Source: Paracoccus aerius (GTDB lineage Bacteria > Pseudomonadota > Alphaproteobacteria > Rhodobacterales > Rhodobacteraceae). From it: a stretch of DNA of 64,000 nt. Position 1 is the first letter of the stretch; each line of letters begins with the position of its first letter. This document shows, piece by piece, positions 7,545 to 16,666 of this stretch. The notes under the pieces are model-generated. The model made no database searches. It worked only from the letters and a program-made list of their open reading frames with translations, and was not told the DNA's origin. The DNA lies in assembly GCF_014656455.1 (NCBI RefSeq), contig NZ_BNCL01000001.1, positions 365,009-429,008 on the forward strand, read 5' to 3'. Position numbers and translations under genes: made by a program.

Positions 7545-10490
7545 ATGCTGCGCGATCTGCTTGTTGCTTTGCCTGGACTGATCGGGCCCACCGGCACTAT
7601 GTCACGTGTCCCAGAAATACAAGCGCAGGACGCTTCACAGGTCATCGTGCCGGCCGCGGTGACCAGCAGCCGGGCCATTGCCTTGCCAGAGATAACTGCC
7701 TCGTCGGACTTTCTGCGTCAGGCGATGATTGACTATTATAAGCAAACCGGTTTTCAACCCCCTGCGGCGCTGGAACCCCAACCAGAATCCGACTCGCCTG
7801 TCATCTCGACGCCGGATCCCGAACCCACGCTCCTGCCCCAAGGCACCGAAAACCTAACCGCCGAGGCTGGCCGCGTCCTAATGATCGAACCGACGGAAAG
7901 CGGGATCGCCAGCATCAAGATCCTGTCTCAGACCAGCCATGGACATGTCAGCGTCAGTCCCGACAAGACCCTCTCTTTGGTCCTTAGCGAAAATCCGGAT
8001 AACCAGACTGATACCGCATTTAGCTATGAAATTACCTATCAAAACGGCAAGACCCAGCAGGTCCAGGCAAAGGTCGACGTCATGGCTGGCCAGGAGCCGG
8101 AAGGCTGGGGCAAGGGCGATTTCTACATGCTGGAAACAGGCGCGGATGGTCGCGTTGTGGTCGAGCATGGTGATCATCACAGAAAGATTCATGTCACCAA
8201 AGGCGAACATGGCTTAACGGCGGCCGAGATCGCTAAGACCGAAGGGATCGCGATCAGCAAGGTAACGGGGAAATGGCTACTGGACCATCCTGAATACGGA
8301 GCTACACCTGACAAGGCCCTGGATGCCAAAATCGGCATGGAGTTGTGGTATGCCTCGACTGGGCGCGGGGTCAGCCCGAATTCAAACTGGCTGCTGTTCG
8401 AGCGCGGCTACGACTATGGGGATGTTGGCCAGGTCGTGAACCGCGGCGCCTCGGGCGAAAGTGCGCTTAATCCGCTTTACATCGGCGCCTATGGTCGAGG
8501 AGATGATCCGCTGATCAGGGGCAAAATCAACATCTTTCAGGATCAGGTCAGCCACGTCGTCATCCAGAATATCGACACTACGCATGTCAGCGCGCTGCTG
8601 GGCGAGAACCTGCTGTTCGACAATATCAGCGTGACCCTGAACGGGATGGCCGTGCAGAATGTTAAAAACTTCTCGCTGGTCAATTCCGACATCATCGACG
8701 TGGCACGTCTAAATCCCATCAATGGCGGAAAGGTTTGGGATGCGGGCGCGAACAAGGTCGCCGGTGTTTATGTAGCAGATAGTGATGGCGTTTTCCTGGC
8801 CAGCACCTTCTTCGACCACAACGGTTGGGCCGACGGATACGATCCGTCTATGTCCACATCAGCCGCCATGCCGCCGAGCAAGTTCAACCACAACCTTTAC
8901 GTCCAGAACGACAACCTTGACGTAACGGTGCGCGATAACATCTTCATGCGCGGGTCGTCCTTTGGCGCCCAGGTCCGCCCAGGTGGCGTCATCGAGAACA
9001 ATACCTTCATCGACAACAATGCCGGCCTGAACTTCTTCGGGGGCAGCAGCTATACTCTGGCCTTGGACAACATCGTCACATCGGCCGGATACAGGCAACT
9101 CTCCCTCCTGGATGGCGCGTTGTCGATGGGCATCGACAACAACGGCAAGCAGAATTCGCTGATCGGCAACATCGTCGCCCATTTGGCCGATCCCAGCAAT
9201 CGAGCCGAACAGGCGATCAAGAACATTGCTCATACCGCGCTTGCAAATACCGAGGACTTCGTAAACGATACTATCGTCTATAACTGGACCGGGGGCGGAA
9301 AGACGGGAACGTCCCTAAATACGGCCGGACTTTCCACGACCGTCTTGAACCAGACAACCATCCAGAAGTTCACAGCGCAACTGCTGGGCAAGAAGACAGC
9401 CACCATTGCCGATCTGGCAAACCATCTGCGTGAGCAGGCGGATGGAAAATTGGATGCCACTGTCGACGCCGATGTTATCAATGCCTTCTTCCGCAACGGC
9501 TTTGGGCTGGATACTACGCTACGCGCCGAAGCTGAGACGGTTCGCTTTGCACCCGATGACCGGGCCGAGGGCATGCGGTGGGACAACCGCCTGAACTGGT
9601 CAAGCGAAGACCTGCCTGGCACGCAGGATGGCGACAGCGTCCACCTGGGCGGCAACCGCGTGCTGTTCGGGGCCGAGACAGCCACGATCGACGATTTCAT
9701 CTTCGGCGATTTCGGGCAGATGAAGGCGACATCGGGGCGCCTGAACATCGAAGGCAAGATATCGACCAGCAAGACCGGAAACCTGCTGCAGATCGACAAT
9801 GCCGGCCAGGTCTGGGTTGATGGCTATCGCGACCGGGACCTGCTGACGCTGGATCTCGATGGTGGTCGCTTCGCCAACACCGGGGAATTTGTAGGCAAGG
9901 CCAGCATCGACGTTTCGGATGATGCGCAACTGCTTCTTGCCACGGCCGGAGGGCGCTTCGATCTGGCCAGCGGCAGCAGCCTGTCGATCTCCGGCAGCAA
10001 GGCCAAGGTGGGCTTCGACGGTGGCGATAGCAAGACGGCCGCTCTGCACCTGCATGAGGGGGGCGAACTGTCCTTCGTCGCCGATGCGACCGGACTGGGC
10101 CAGTTATCCGAGTTCTATTCGGGTGCCTTCGAGACCTCAACGGTGACATCGGGAATTCGGCTAGGCGGTGACCTGTCGATCGACTTGACGAGCCTGGACC
10201 AGCAAACCGGCAACAGTTGGACGCTGATTAGCGCCGACCAGATCATCGGATCGTTCGACGACATCAGCGTTTCGGGCTTGGGCAGGGACCGCGACGCCCT
10301 GATCCGCATCGACTATGTCAAGGACGAGGTCGTTCTTCTGATCAGCGACGCGGGCAAGGGCAGCGGCCAGATCCGTACGAGCAGCACCGGCGAGGCAAAT
10401 TTTATCGACTATACGAAGGATGCAGCCCTAAAGGCGCTCTGGGAGGATCTGCAGGCTTCGATGCCGCAGGTGACCGACGACCCGATCTGA
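7545..10490 (+). CDS. Secreted right-handed beta-helix protein
   Basis: 981 residues, start ATG preceded by AAAGGAA. Residues 1-60 have no clear Sec signal; 65-85 form a short proline-rich linker; 90-185 an Ig/cadherin-like domain (HGHVSVSPDKTLSLVL); about 190-250 the module FYMLETGADGRVVVEHGDHH shared with the left-edge RTX protein; about 290-640 repeated VIQNIDTTHV / FSLVNSDIIDV / VRDNIFMRG / IENNTFIDNNAGLNFFGG rungs typical of a right-handed parallel beta-helix (pectate-lyase or mannuronan-epimerase fold); 680-960 a glycine-rich, autotransporter-passenger-like segment (VHLGGNRVLFG, TLDLDGGRFANTGEF). Such folds usually cleave, epimerise or bind polysaccharide. Catalytic residues could not be identified, so an exopolysaccharide-modifying or matrix role is inference. 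An autotransporter translocation barrel is not obvious at the C-terminus. Confidence 0.8.
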   Translation: MLRDLLVALPGLIGPTGTMSRVPEIQAQDASQVIVPAAVTSSRAIALPEITASSDFLRQAMIDYYKQTGFQPPAALEPQPESDSPVISTPDPEPTLLPQGTENLTAEAGRVLMIEPTESGIASIKILSQTSHGHVSVSPDKTLSLVLSENPDNQTDTAFSYEITYQNGKTQQVQAKVDVMAGQEPEGWGKGDFYMLETGADGRVVVEHGDHHRKIHVTKGEHGLTAAEIAKTEGIAISKVTGKWLLDHPEYGATPDKALDAKIGMELWYASTGRGVSPNSNWLLFERGYDYGDVGQVVNRGASGESALNPLYIGAYGRGDDPLIRGKINIFQDQVSHVVIQNIDTTHVSALLGENLLFDNISVTLNGMAVQNVKNFSLVNSDIIDVARLNPINGGKVWDAGANKVAGVYVADSDGVFLASTFFDHNGWADGYDPSMSTSAAMPPSKFNHNLYVQNDNLDVTVRDNIFMRGSSFGAQVRPGGVIENNTFIDNNAGLNFFGGSSYTLALDNIVTSAGYRQLSLLDGALSMGIDNNGKQNSLIGNIVAHLADPSNRAEQAIKNIAHTALANTEDFVNDTIVYNWTGGGKTGTSLNTAGLSTTVLNQTTIQKFTAQLLGKKTATIADLANHLREQADGKLDATVDADVINAFFRNGFGLDTTLRAEAETVRFAPDDRAEGMRWDNRLNWSSEDLPGTQDGDSVHLGGNRVLFGAETATIDDFIFGDFGQMKATSGRLNIEGKISTSKTGNLLQIDNAGQVWVDGYRDRDLLTLDLDGGRFANTGEFVGKASIDVSDDAQLLLATAGGRFDLASGSSLSISGSKAKVGFDGGDSKTAALHLHEGGELSFVADATGLGQLSEFYSGAFETSTVTSGIRLGGDLSIDLTSLDQQTGNSWTLISADQIIGSFDDISVSGLGRDRDALIRIDYVKDEVVLLISDAGKGSGQIRTSSTGEANFIDYTKDAALKALWEDLQASMPQVTDDPI

Positions 10491-10524
10491 TTAGGAGTTG
10501 GTCACGACTTTCTCATGCGAAACC

Positions 10525-10704
10525 TTAGGCGCGACCTGCAAGCCAGTCCTTGAGGTCGCGCAGGAAATCCGCTGTCACGCCCCGGCCCGTCAGGATGACG
10601 CGTCCGGGGCTGGCCTTTATCCGAACCCCCTCCTCGACCTCCAGACTGTCTTGTCGCCCGCGTTCCACGCCCAGGACGGACGGCTGGGGACGCAGGGTGC
10701 GTAT
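10525..10704 (-). pseudogene. C-terminal gene remnant cut by IS21
   Basis: On the minus strand an open frame enters from the IS21 edge and ends at TAA 10527-10525 with VRIKASPGRVILTGRGVTAD followed by FLRDLKDWLAGRA. The ending resembles the tail of ParB/RepB-like partition proteins only weakly, and I do not claim the family. No start codon remains, so it is most likely a 3' fragment of a gene truncated by the IS21 insertion. Confidence 0.35.
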
Positions 10705-10705
10705 T

Positions 10706-10765
10706 CCACGGCATCCGACCGCTTATTCCAGCAACATCCGACCAGCCGTTCCACGGGCATCAGAC
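10706..10765. repeat. IS21 left-end terminal repeats
   Basis: Read on the minus strand the end holds at least two direct copies of a unit of about 20 bases: GTGGAACGGCTGGTCGGATG, then CTGGAATAAGCGGTCGGATG, ending GCCGTGGAATA. They match the units at the other end and are expected transposase-binding sites. Confidence 0.7.
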
Positions 10766-10951
10766 CGGTCGACGGTAGCGGTCTGAGGCAAAGTCTTCAT
10801 GGTTGATCCGGGGGCATCCGGTCAAGGGTGACGGTGGTGCGGAGGGTTGTCCGCGGGAGGGTCCCGCGCGCCCGGCGCCGCGCCCGCCAGGAGGCTGGCG
10901 GTGTCGGGCGCGTAGGAGGGACCAGTGGGCAACCTGGGGCTGGGGTCCTGC

Positions 10952-11707
10952 TCATTGGCTGGCCTCGGAGCGGTTGTCGATGCCGGTCTTGCGCAGCGAC
11001 GGACCATCCAGGGGAATGCGATAGGCATTGTGAACCAGCCTGTCGAGGATGGCGTCGGCGAAGGTGGGCTCACCGATGACATCGTGCCAGGTCTCCACGG
11101 GGAGCTGACTGGTGACGATGGTTGAGCGGCGGCCGTAGCGCTCCTCCACGATCTCCATCAGGTCGCGGCGCTGCGTGGCGGTCAGGCGTTCGGGACCCCA
11201 GTCGTCAAGGATCAGAAGATCCACACGCGCGATCTTGCGGAACAGCCGGTCGAAGCGCCCGTCGCCGCGCGCCAACTCGAGGTCGGAGAAGAGCCGCGGC
11301 AGCCGGTGGTAAAGAACGGTGCGGTCCGCGCGGCTGGCCCCGTGGCCGAGTGCGCAGGCCAGCCACGACTTGCCGACCCCGCAGGGCCCGGTGATCAGGA
11401 CCGAGCGGTGCCGGTCGATCCAGTCTGGGCTGGCGAGGCTTTGGAACAAGGCGCGGTCGAGGCCGCGGGAGGTCCGGTAGTCCACATCCTCCATGCAGGC
11501 GCCGCCATGGCGCAGGTTGGCGGCACGCAGGCGCGACTGGAACCGGCGGGTGCCGCGCCGGGCTTGTTCGCGGTCCAGCATCAGCCCGATCCAGGCGACG
11601 GGGTCGAGGCTGCGGCCGCGATCTTCGCTGATCAGCTCGGCAAAAGCTTCGGCCATGCCGTCGAGCTTCAGTGCGTTCAGCGCTTGGTGGGTGGGGTGGG
11701 TCAGCAA
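10952..11707 (-). CDS. istB: IstB, IS21 transposition helper ATPase
   Basis: 251 residues. An AAA+ ATPase related to DnaC. Walker A is ITGPCGVGKSWLACALGHG and Walker B LLILDDWGPERLT, followed by a sensor-like IVTSQLPVETWHDVIGEPT and the arginine-rich DRLVHNAYRI ending. In IS21 elements IstB stimulates the IstA transposase and directs target choice. It starts 17 bases after istA ends, on the same transcript. Confidence 0.93.
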   Translation of the reverse strand: MLTHPTHQALNALKLDGMAEAFAELISEDRGRSLDPVAWIGLMLDREQARRGTRRFQSRLRAANLRHGGACMEDVDYRTSRGLDRALFQSLASPDWIDRHRSVLITGPCGVGKSWLACALGHGASRADRTVLYHRLPRLFSDLELARGDGRFDRLFRKIARVDLLILDDWGPERLTATQRRDLMEIVEERYGRRSTIVTSQLPVETWHDVIGEPTFADAILDRLVHNAYRIPLDGPSLRKTGIDNRSEASQ

Positions 11708-11724
11708 GGGTTTGTCTCCTTTGG

Positions 11725-13257
11725 TCAGTGGAAGAACTTGGCGCCACGGATGTTGGCGTGGGTGATGGGCGGGGCTTCGGGTGGCCGGTCCGGGGGACGG
11801 CCGTCGAGGCGGTTCAGCAGGATCGACTTCACCGACGTCATGGTGCGGGTGTTGATGGCGAGCGCGCGGTCACAGGCGGCCTCGACCCGCTCGGGTCCAT
11901 AGCTGCGGGCCAGACGCAGGATGCCGAGGCAGGAGCGAAAGCCCTGTTCGGGGTGCGGCCTGTCGCGGAGGATGACGTCGATCAGGATCCCGGTGGCAGG
12001 ACCGATGCGGGCGGCCCGGTCGCGCAGCTGCTCGGGCGTGGTCTCGGCATAGCGGCGATGGCTGGCAGGACGATGGTCGTTCAGCGTCGTTGCGCCCGTG
12101 TCGCCCGGGCCGGCGCGCCTGTGGCAGGCCACGCGCTTGCCGGCGCGGAAGATCTCGACGGTGCCTGCCGTCAGCCGTGCCCAGAGCTGCTGGCGGATCA
12201 GATCATGGGGCACCGAGTAATGGTGGCCTTCCAGCCGGACGTGATAGTCGACCCCGACGGTGGCGCGGCGCCAGTCGGCATGGACGAAAGGCTCCGGAGG
12301 CAGCGGCTGCATGGCCGGGCGATCGAGCGTCTCGAAAAGGTCCTGACGCGCAGCACCAAGGTGACGGCTGACACGGGCGTTCAGGCGAGCAAGCTCTTCG
12401 CGGATGGCGGCGTTGAGTTCGTCGAGGGTGAAGAACTGCCGGTTGCGCAATCGCGCTATGATCCAGCGCTGAGCAAGAAGAACCGCCCCTTCGACCTTGG
12501 CCTTGTCACGTGGCTTGTAAGGACGTGCCGGAAGGATGGCTGTGCCGTAGTGCGCTGCCATCTCCGCATAGCTGCGGTTGATCTCGGGCTCGTAGAAGCA
12601 GGCCCGGATCACGCCGGCCTTGAGATTATCCGAAACGACAAGCGCCGGCACCGCCCCAAACGCGGCAAAGGCACGGGTATGAGCGCCGATCCAATCCGGC
12701 AGCGCCTGGCTCCAGGTCGCCTCGGCGTAGGTCATGTTCGAGGCGCCCATCACGGCAATGAAGATCTCCGCTGGACGGGCAGCGCCGGTCACCGGGTCGG
12801 TCACCGTCATTCGGGTGCCCGAGTAGTCGACGAACATCCGCTCGCCTGCGACATGGCGTTGGCGCATGATGGGCGAAAGCCGCCCGACCCAGCGGCGGTA
12901 GTGCTCGCAAAAGGCCGAGTAGCCATAGCCGTCGGGGTGCTGGCCCCGATACTCGTCCCAAAGCAGCGCCAGCGTGACGCCCGGCCGCTTCAGCTCGCGA
13001 TGAACCATCGCCCAGTCTGCAGCGGCGAATTGCCGGTCCTGCGAGGGCGGCGGAGGCGGAAACACTCGCCGCTCCAGTGCCTCCTCGTCCAGGCCCTCGG
13101 GCAGCGGCCAGGACAGGCCAGCCACCGCGGCACGGCGCAGATACTCGATCACCGTTGTCTTGCCGACGCCGGTCGCAAGTGCGATCCGCCGGGTCGACAT
13201 TCCCTGCGCATGCAGGCGCAGCACGTCCTCGATCTTCCTCATCGGCAGTCTCCTCAT
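11725..13257 (-). CDS. istA: IstA, IS21 transposase
   Basis: 510 residues. The N-terminal helix-turn-helix is RKIEDVLRLHAQGMSTRRIA, which binds the terminal repeats. The central integrase-type DDE core has FVDYSGTRM (first Asp), ALVVSDNLKAGV (second Asp) and DKAKVEGAVLLAQRWI (Glu). A C-terminal domain follows (VGVDYHVRLEGHHYSVPHDL). It is full length for the family. A start five codons further in (MRKIED) is also possible. The long open frame on the opposite strand is a shadow. Confidence 0.93.
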   Translation of the reverse strand: MRRLPMRKIEDVLRLHAQGMSTRRIALATGVGKTTVIEYLRRAAVAGLSWPLPEGLDEEALERRVFPPPPPSQDRQFAAADWAMVHRELKRPGVTLALLWDEYRGQHPDGYGYSAFCEHYRRWVGRLSPIMRQRHVAGERMFVDYSGTRMTVTDPVTGAARPAEIFIAVMGASNMTYAEATWSQALPDWIGAHTRAFAAFGAVPALVVSDNLKAGVIRACFYEPEINRSYAEMAAHYGTAILPARPYKPRDKAKVEGAVLLAQRWIIARLRNRQFFTLDELNAAIREELARLNARVSRHLGAARQDLFETLDRPAMQPLPPEPFVHADWRRATVGVDYHVRLEGHHYSVPHDLIRQQLWARLTAGTVEIFRAGKRVACHRRAGPGDTGATTLNDHRPASHRRYAETTPEQLRDRAARIGPATGILIDVILRDRPHPEQGFRSCLGILRLARSYGPERVEAACDRALAINTRTMTSVKSILLNRLDGRPPDRPPEAPPITHANIRGAKFFH

Positions 13258-13339
13258 CGCGCCCCTTCTTCCGCTGTCGCAACAGCTTCTGGGTAGCGCA
13301 GGTGGTCTGCCTCAGACCCGCCCCGCGTGACGGAGCCCG

Positions 13340-13438
13340 CTCAGATCAGCCTGGTCGGATGCGGCTGGAACGGGTGGTCGGATGGTCGTGGAATGGCCGG
13401 TCGGATGTTCATGGAATGTGTGGTCGGATCACCGTGGT
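13340..13438. repeat. IS21 right-end terminal repeats
   Basis: Four spaced copies of GGTCGGAT follow each other (near 13354, 13378, 13399, 13422), separated by CTGGAACGG, CGTGGAATGG and CATGGAATGT. They are in inverse orientation relative to the left end and lie upstream of istA, so they may overlap its promoter. Confidence 0.7.
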
Positions 13439-13494
13439 GCGCGCACGCAGGGACCGTTCAAGAATAACCTGTTCGGCCGAGGCACTCGAAGCTC

Positions 13495-14088
13495 ATGCGT
13501 CTGGTGCCGATCTACCAGGAGCCGAAGACCAGCAAGAAGCACCCTGAGCACAAGATTTACCCTTACCTTCTCAAGAACCTGTCCATCACCCGCCCCAATC
13601 AGGTCTGGTGCACCGACATCAGCTACATCCCCATGCGCCGGGGGTTCCTTTACCTGGTAGCCATCATGGACTGGCACAGCCGCAAGGTGCTCAGCTGGCG
13701 GCTGTCGAACTCCATGGACGCAAGCTTTTGCGTCGAGGCCCTGAAGGAGGCGCTGGCCAAATACGGGCCGCCCGAGATCTGCAACTCCGACCAAGGGTCG
13801 CAATTCACCAGCACCGAGTTCACCGAGGTGCTGCTGAATGCCCAGGTGAAGATCTCCATGGATGGGCGTGGCCGCTGGATCGACAACCGGATGATTGAAA
13901 GGCTGTGGCGTTCCCTCAAATACGAGTGCGTCTACCTGAACGCTTTCGAGACCGGGACCGAGGCCCGCAGGGGCATCGGCGCCTGGATCAGCTATTACAA
14001 TGAAAAACGTCCGCACTCAGCGCACGGGTTGCTGACGCCAGCTGAAGCCTATGATACTGCCAACCAGAACCTGAGAATCGCTGCCTGA
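13495..14088 (+). pseudogene. IS3-family OrfB, 5'-truncated
   Basis: 197 residues corresponding to the C-terminal two thirds of an IS3 transposase (rve domain). Catalytic residues are present: Asp in VWCTDISYIPM, Asp in NSDQGSQFTS, Glu in MIERLWRSLKYE. The usual N-terminal HTH_21 part and OrfA are missing: upstream lie only about 55 bases of divergent sequence and then the IS21 end. The start shown is simply the first ATG. Probably inactive on its own; IS21 insertion next to it is the likely cause. Confidence 0.85.
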
Positions 14089-14336
14089 CATGAACCCATG
14101 CCCGAGCTTAGCGAAGCGGCAAACTGGTTGAAAATCCCGGACCACCTCTGGCTGAGTGATTGGGTTCCTTGCTCCGCTCTTTCAATGTTGCCTACTTCGC
14201 ATACAAGGAGAGGAACACGTGAGACCGGTTATTTCAGGGGTTAACGTTAAAAATCCTGCTTCTTAACCTCAAGAAGTGTGTGGATCCGCGGGCTTGGTGC
14301 GGTATGTCGTACTCAAATTCGGTTGGGGTTAAGATA
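14089..14336. other. Short gap between IS3 remnant and flippase
   Basis: No gene seen. The left part should contain the IS3 right end (not resolved), the right part the promoter and leader of the flippase gene. Confidence 0.4.
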
Positions 14337-15761
14337 TTGAAACTGTCGAAACATTTTCAGGGTGAGGGGTTGCGTAGCCGCGCAATGCGCGGCATTGCCA
14401 TCAGCCTAGGAACCACGGTCGCGCAGCAGCTAATCCGCCTGGGCTCGAACCTGATCCTGACGCGGCTGCTGTTTCCCGAAGCATTCGGGTTGATGGCGCT
14501 GGTTCAGACTTTCATGACCGGGCTAGCGATGTTTTCCGATATTGGCATCGGTCCCTCAATAATCCAGAATCGACGCGGCGAGGACCCAGATTTCCTTAAT
14601 ACCGCTTGGACGATTCAAATTGGGCGCGGCGTGATGTTGTGGCTGGGTGCCTGCGCGCTAGCTTGGCCCGCAGCCCAATTCTACAACGAACCGCAACTGC
14701 TTTCTCTGATGCCGGCTGTAGGGCTGACGGCCCTTATTGCGGGTTTTCAGACCACCAAAGCCCTGGTGGCCAACCGCCAGCTCCGGCTGGGGCGGCAGTC
14801 TGGGATTAGCCTCGCCATCCAATGCATTGGCACCCTCGGAATGGTGATCCTCGCCTGGATCTGGCCCTCGATCTGGGCACTCGTGATTGGTTCGCTGCTC
14901 AGTGGCCTGCTGGGGGTGCTGGCCGGACATCTGTTCCTGCCAGGCGTGTCGAACCGGCTGCGGTGGGATCCGTCGGCCGCGCAGGCCCTGATGTCGTTCG
15001 GCCGCTACATCTTCCTCAGCACGATGGCGGGATTCGTCGTCAACCAAGGCGACAAGGTGCTGATGGGCAAGCTGGTCGGATTCGGCGATCTGGGGATCTA
15101 TAACATCGCCTTCTTTATGGCGAGCTTTCCGGGAATGCTGGGCGATATGCTTGCTACCCGGATTCTGTTCCCCCTGTACCGGGAGATTCGCCCTTCCGAG
15201 AGCGCACTGAGCCGTCGCCGGATCGGACGGGCGAGAATGCTGTTGGCAGGAGCGTTGATCGTCATGTCAGGCACCCTGGCGGTGATCGGCGATTGGCTGA
15301 TCGAGCTGCTTTACGACCCACGCTATGCTGCCGCCGGGCCAATGATGATCGTCCTGTCGATAATGGGCTTTCCTGCCGCACTGATCAGAGGCAACTCGCA
15401 GCTTTTGCTGGCCGAAGGGAATTCGCGCAATTTCTCGATCCTCACAGTGACTCAAGCAGTGCTGACCATTGTTTATATGTTGGTAGGCTTCTGGCTACTG
15501 GGGCTGTTCGGTATCCTGCTGGTTGGTGGATTGGTGGTAATCACCGTTTATCCTCTGCAACAGGTCTTCCTTAATCGCCATAATGGTACTGACCTGCGCC
15601 GAGATGCAGTCCTCGCCTTAGTCGGCCTCGCCTTCGCCGCGTTGGCAATCTGGGTGAATTGGGAAGCGCTACGTGACTTTGTCTTGATTTCGCGCGCTAC
15701 TGCGCCCTCCTTGACGGATGTTTGGACAGCACGAGACATGTTTGGGACAAGCGGAAGGTGA
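14337..15761 (+). CDS. Wzx-type polysaccharide flippase
   Basis: 474 residues from TTG 14337, which gives the usual family start KLSKHFQGEGLRSRAMRGIA; GTG 14280 and ATG 14304 would add 19 or 11 residues without homology. It is a multi-pass protein of the MATE/MOP superfamily (oligosaccharide flippase, RfbX/WzxC-like), with about 12 hydrophobic segments and the conserved amphipathic start, LTRLLFPEAFGLMALVQTF, and FGDLGIYNIAFFMASFPGML. It should flip lipid-linked repeat units across the inner membrane for the exopolysaccharide genes to the right. The last 20 residues (TDVWTARDMFGTSGR) do not look like a natural family terminus and could be a fusion with neighbouring mobile DNA. Confidence 0.88.
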   Translation: MKLSKHFQGEGLRSRAMRGIAISLGTTVAQQLIRLGSNLILTRLLFPEAFGLMALVQTFMTGLAMFSDIGIGPSIIQNRRGEDPDFLNTAWTIQIGRGVMLWLGACALAWPAAQFYNEPQLLSLMPAVGLTALIAGFQTTKALVANRQLRLGRQSGISLAIQCIGTLGMVILAWIWPSIWALVIGSLLSGLLGVLAGHLFLPGVSNRLRWDPSAAQALMSFGRYIFLSTMAGFVVNQGDKVLMGKLVGFGDLGIYNIAFFMASFPGMLGDMLATRILFPLYREIRPSESALSRRRIGRARMLLAGALIVMSGTLAVIGDWLIELLYDPRYAAAGPMMIVLSIMGFPAALIRGNSQLLLAEGNSRNFSILTVTQAVLTIVYMLVGFWLLGLFGILLVGGLVVITVYPLQQVFLNRHNGTDLRRDAVLALVGLAFAALAIWVNWEALRDFVLISRATAPSLTDVWTARDMFGTSGR

Positions 15762-15775
15762 TAAGGCTGATGTCT

Positions 15776-16666
15776 TCATGCCAAGAAGCGTTGGTGGGTA
15801 AGGTTGACGAAGTTGCGGACAGTCTCCAGGCTTTCCTCTTCTTTCCGTTGCAAGTCCTTCAGAAGTAGATGACGGGTGGTGCGGGCGTGTTCCAGTTCAG
15901 TGGGATGGGTTCCGTAGGCAATTCCAAACCTTCCGTTTGGATGTTGGCCCGCCCACTCCTCTCGGGAACTGAACATGCCTGGTATGACTATGCTAGTGCA
16001 GCCGCAGATTGCGGCAAACTGGGAATACATCGTTGCTTCGTCGTAGGAATAGAAGGTATCGCAGCGATTGAAGATTTCGTTGATCTCGGCATGCGATAGG
16101 CTGTCAATCTGGATTGCATTAGGGGCTTCGGTCTCAGGAATGCGTGGTTTGTTTTTTCCCTTTCGTACCATGTAGCAGACGCCCTTGCGGTCGGGACGGT
16201 TCTCGTTTTGGTAAGCCGGATTAATTTTCCACAAGTAGAGATCTGGTGCACCGCCGGTTATGTCCAGCACATCTGACATGCCTCCAGCGCGGAAGAACAT
16301 TTCCTCAGGGCCAAAGCTAAAGGGATGCAAGAGATTAGGTTTGTAAAGAAGCCATCGCACGACATTCCGCGCCTTTAGCGGATTACCCCGCACAAGTTCG
16401 GGATAGATTACGATTGAGTCCGCGGAAAGATCGCGTCGATGCGCAATGGGTGTGTCTAGCAGGGGGTTGGTGAGCATCGGCGTCGGGCGCAGCCAGTTGC
16501 GCAGGCGTTGACGGTAACTCTGCTTGTAGATCGGCGCTCCCTTCCACAGGAAAGCGCGCTCCCCCATCCGATTAAGCTCATGCACGAGATTGTGCATGAA
16601 GATGATGCCGCCGATGTTCTCGTCCCAAGAAAACGTGTAGACAATGTAGTTCCGTTTATTGGCCAA
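15776..16666 (-). CDS. Unassigned glycan-related protein (possible glycosyltransferase)
   Basis: 296 residues, start ATG 16666 (MANKRNYIVYTFSWDENIGG). There is no signal peptide or membrane span. The N-terminus YTFSWDENIGGIIFMHNLVHELNRMGERAFLW looks like the first Rossmann strand and glycine loop of a GT-B glycosyltransferase. IVIYPELVRGNPLKARNVVR and FYSYDEATMYSQFAAICGCTSIVIPG match the second half of such enzymes (acceptor/donor cleft with a late Glu-rich helix). I recognise no characterised homologue. It overlaps the acyltransferase gene upstream by 11 bases, so the two, with the aminotransferase, form one operon, probably making and attaching an unusual sugar. Confidence 0.65.
   Translation of the reverse strand: MANKRNYIVYTFSWDENIGGIIFMHNLVHELNRMGERAFLWKGAPIYKQSYRQRLRNWLRPTPMLTNPLLDTPIAHRRDLSADSIVIYPELVRGNPLKARNVVRWLLYKPNLLHPFSFGPEEMFFRAGGMSDVLDITGGAPDLYLWKINPAYQNENRPDRKGVCYMVRKGKNKPRIPETEAPNAIQIDSLSHAEINEIFNRCDTFYSYDEATMYSQFAAICGCTSIVIPGMFSSREEWAGQHPNGRFGIAYGTHPTELEHARTTRHLLLKDLQRKEEESLETVRNFVNLTHQRFLA

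Larger units (their letters stand above)
10705..13438 (-). mobile_element. IS21-family insertion sequence
   Basis: A two-gene element read from right to left (istA then istB). Both ends carry repeated copies of a GGTCGGAT-containing unit. The outermost are GGTCGGATGCCGTGG (left, minus strand, 10720-10706) and GGTCGGATCACCGTGG (right, 13422-13437). Multiple terminal repeats are characteristic of IS21 elements. The exact outer bases and the target duplication were not fixed. Both genes are open, so it may be active. Confidence 0.85.

Noticed and set aside
11671..13296. 541-codon open frame on the plus strand opposite istA
   Set aside because: Shadow of the well-matched istA gene in high-GC DNA; its translation shows no recognisable domain.
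13340..13438. CRISPR-like spaced repeats
   Set aside because: The repeated GGTCGGAT units are IS21 terminal repeats: few, short and with similar spacers, mirrored at the other IS end.
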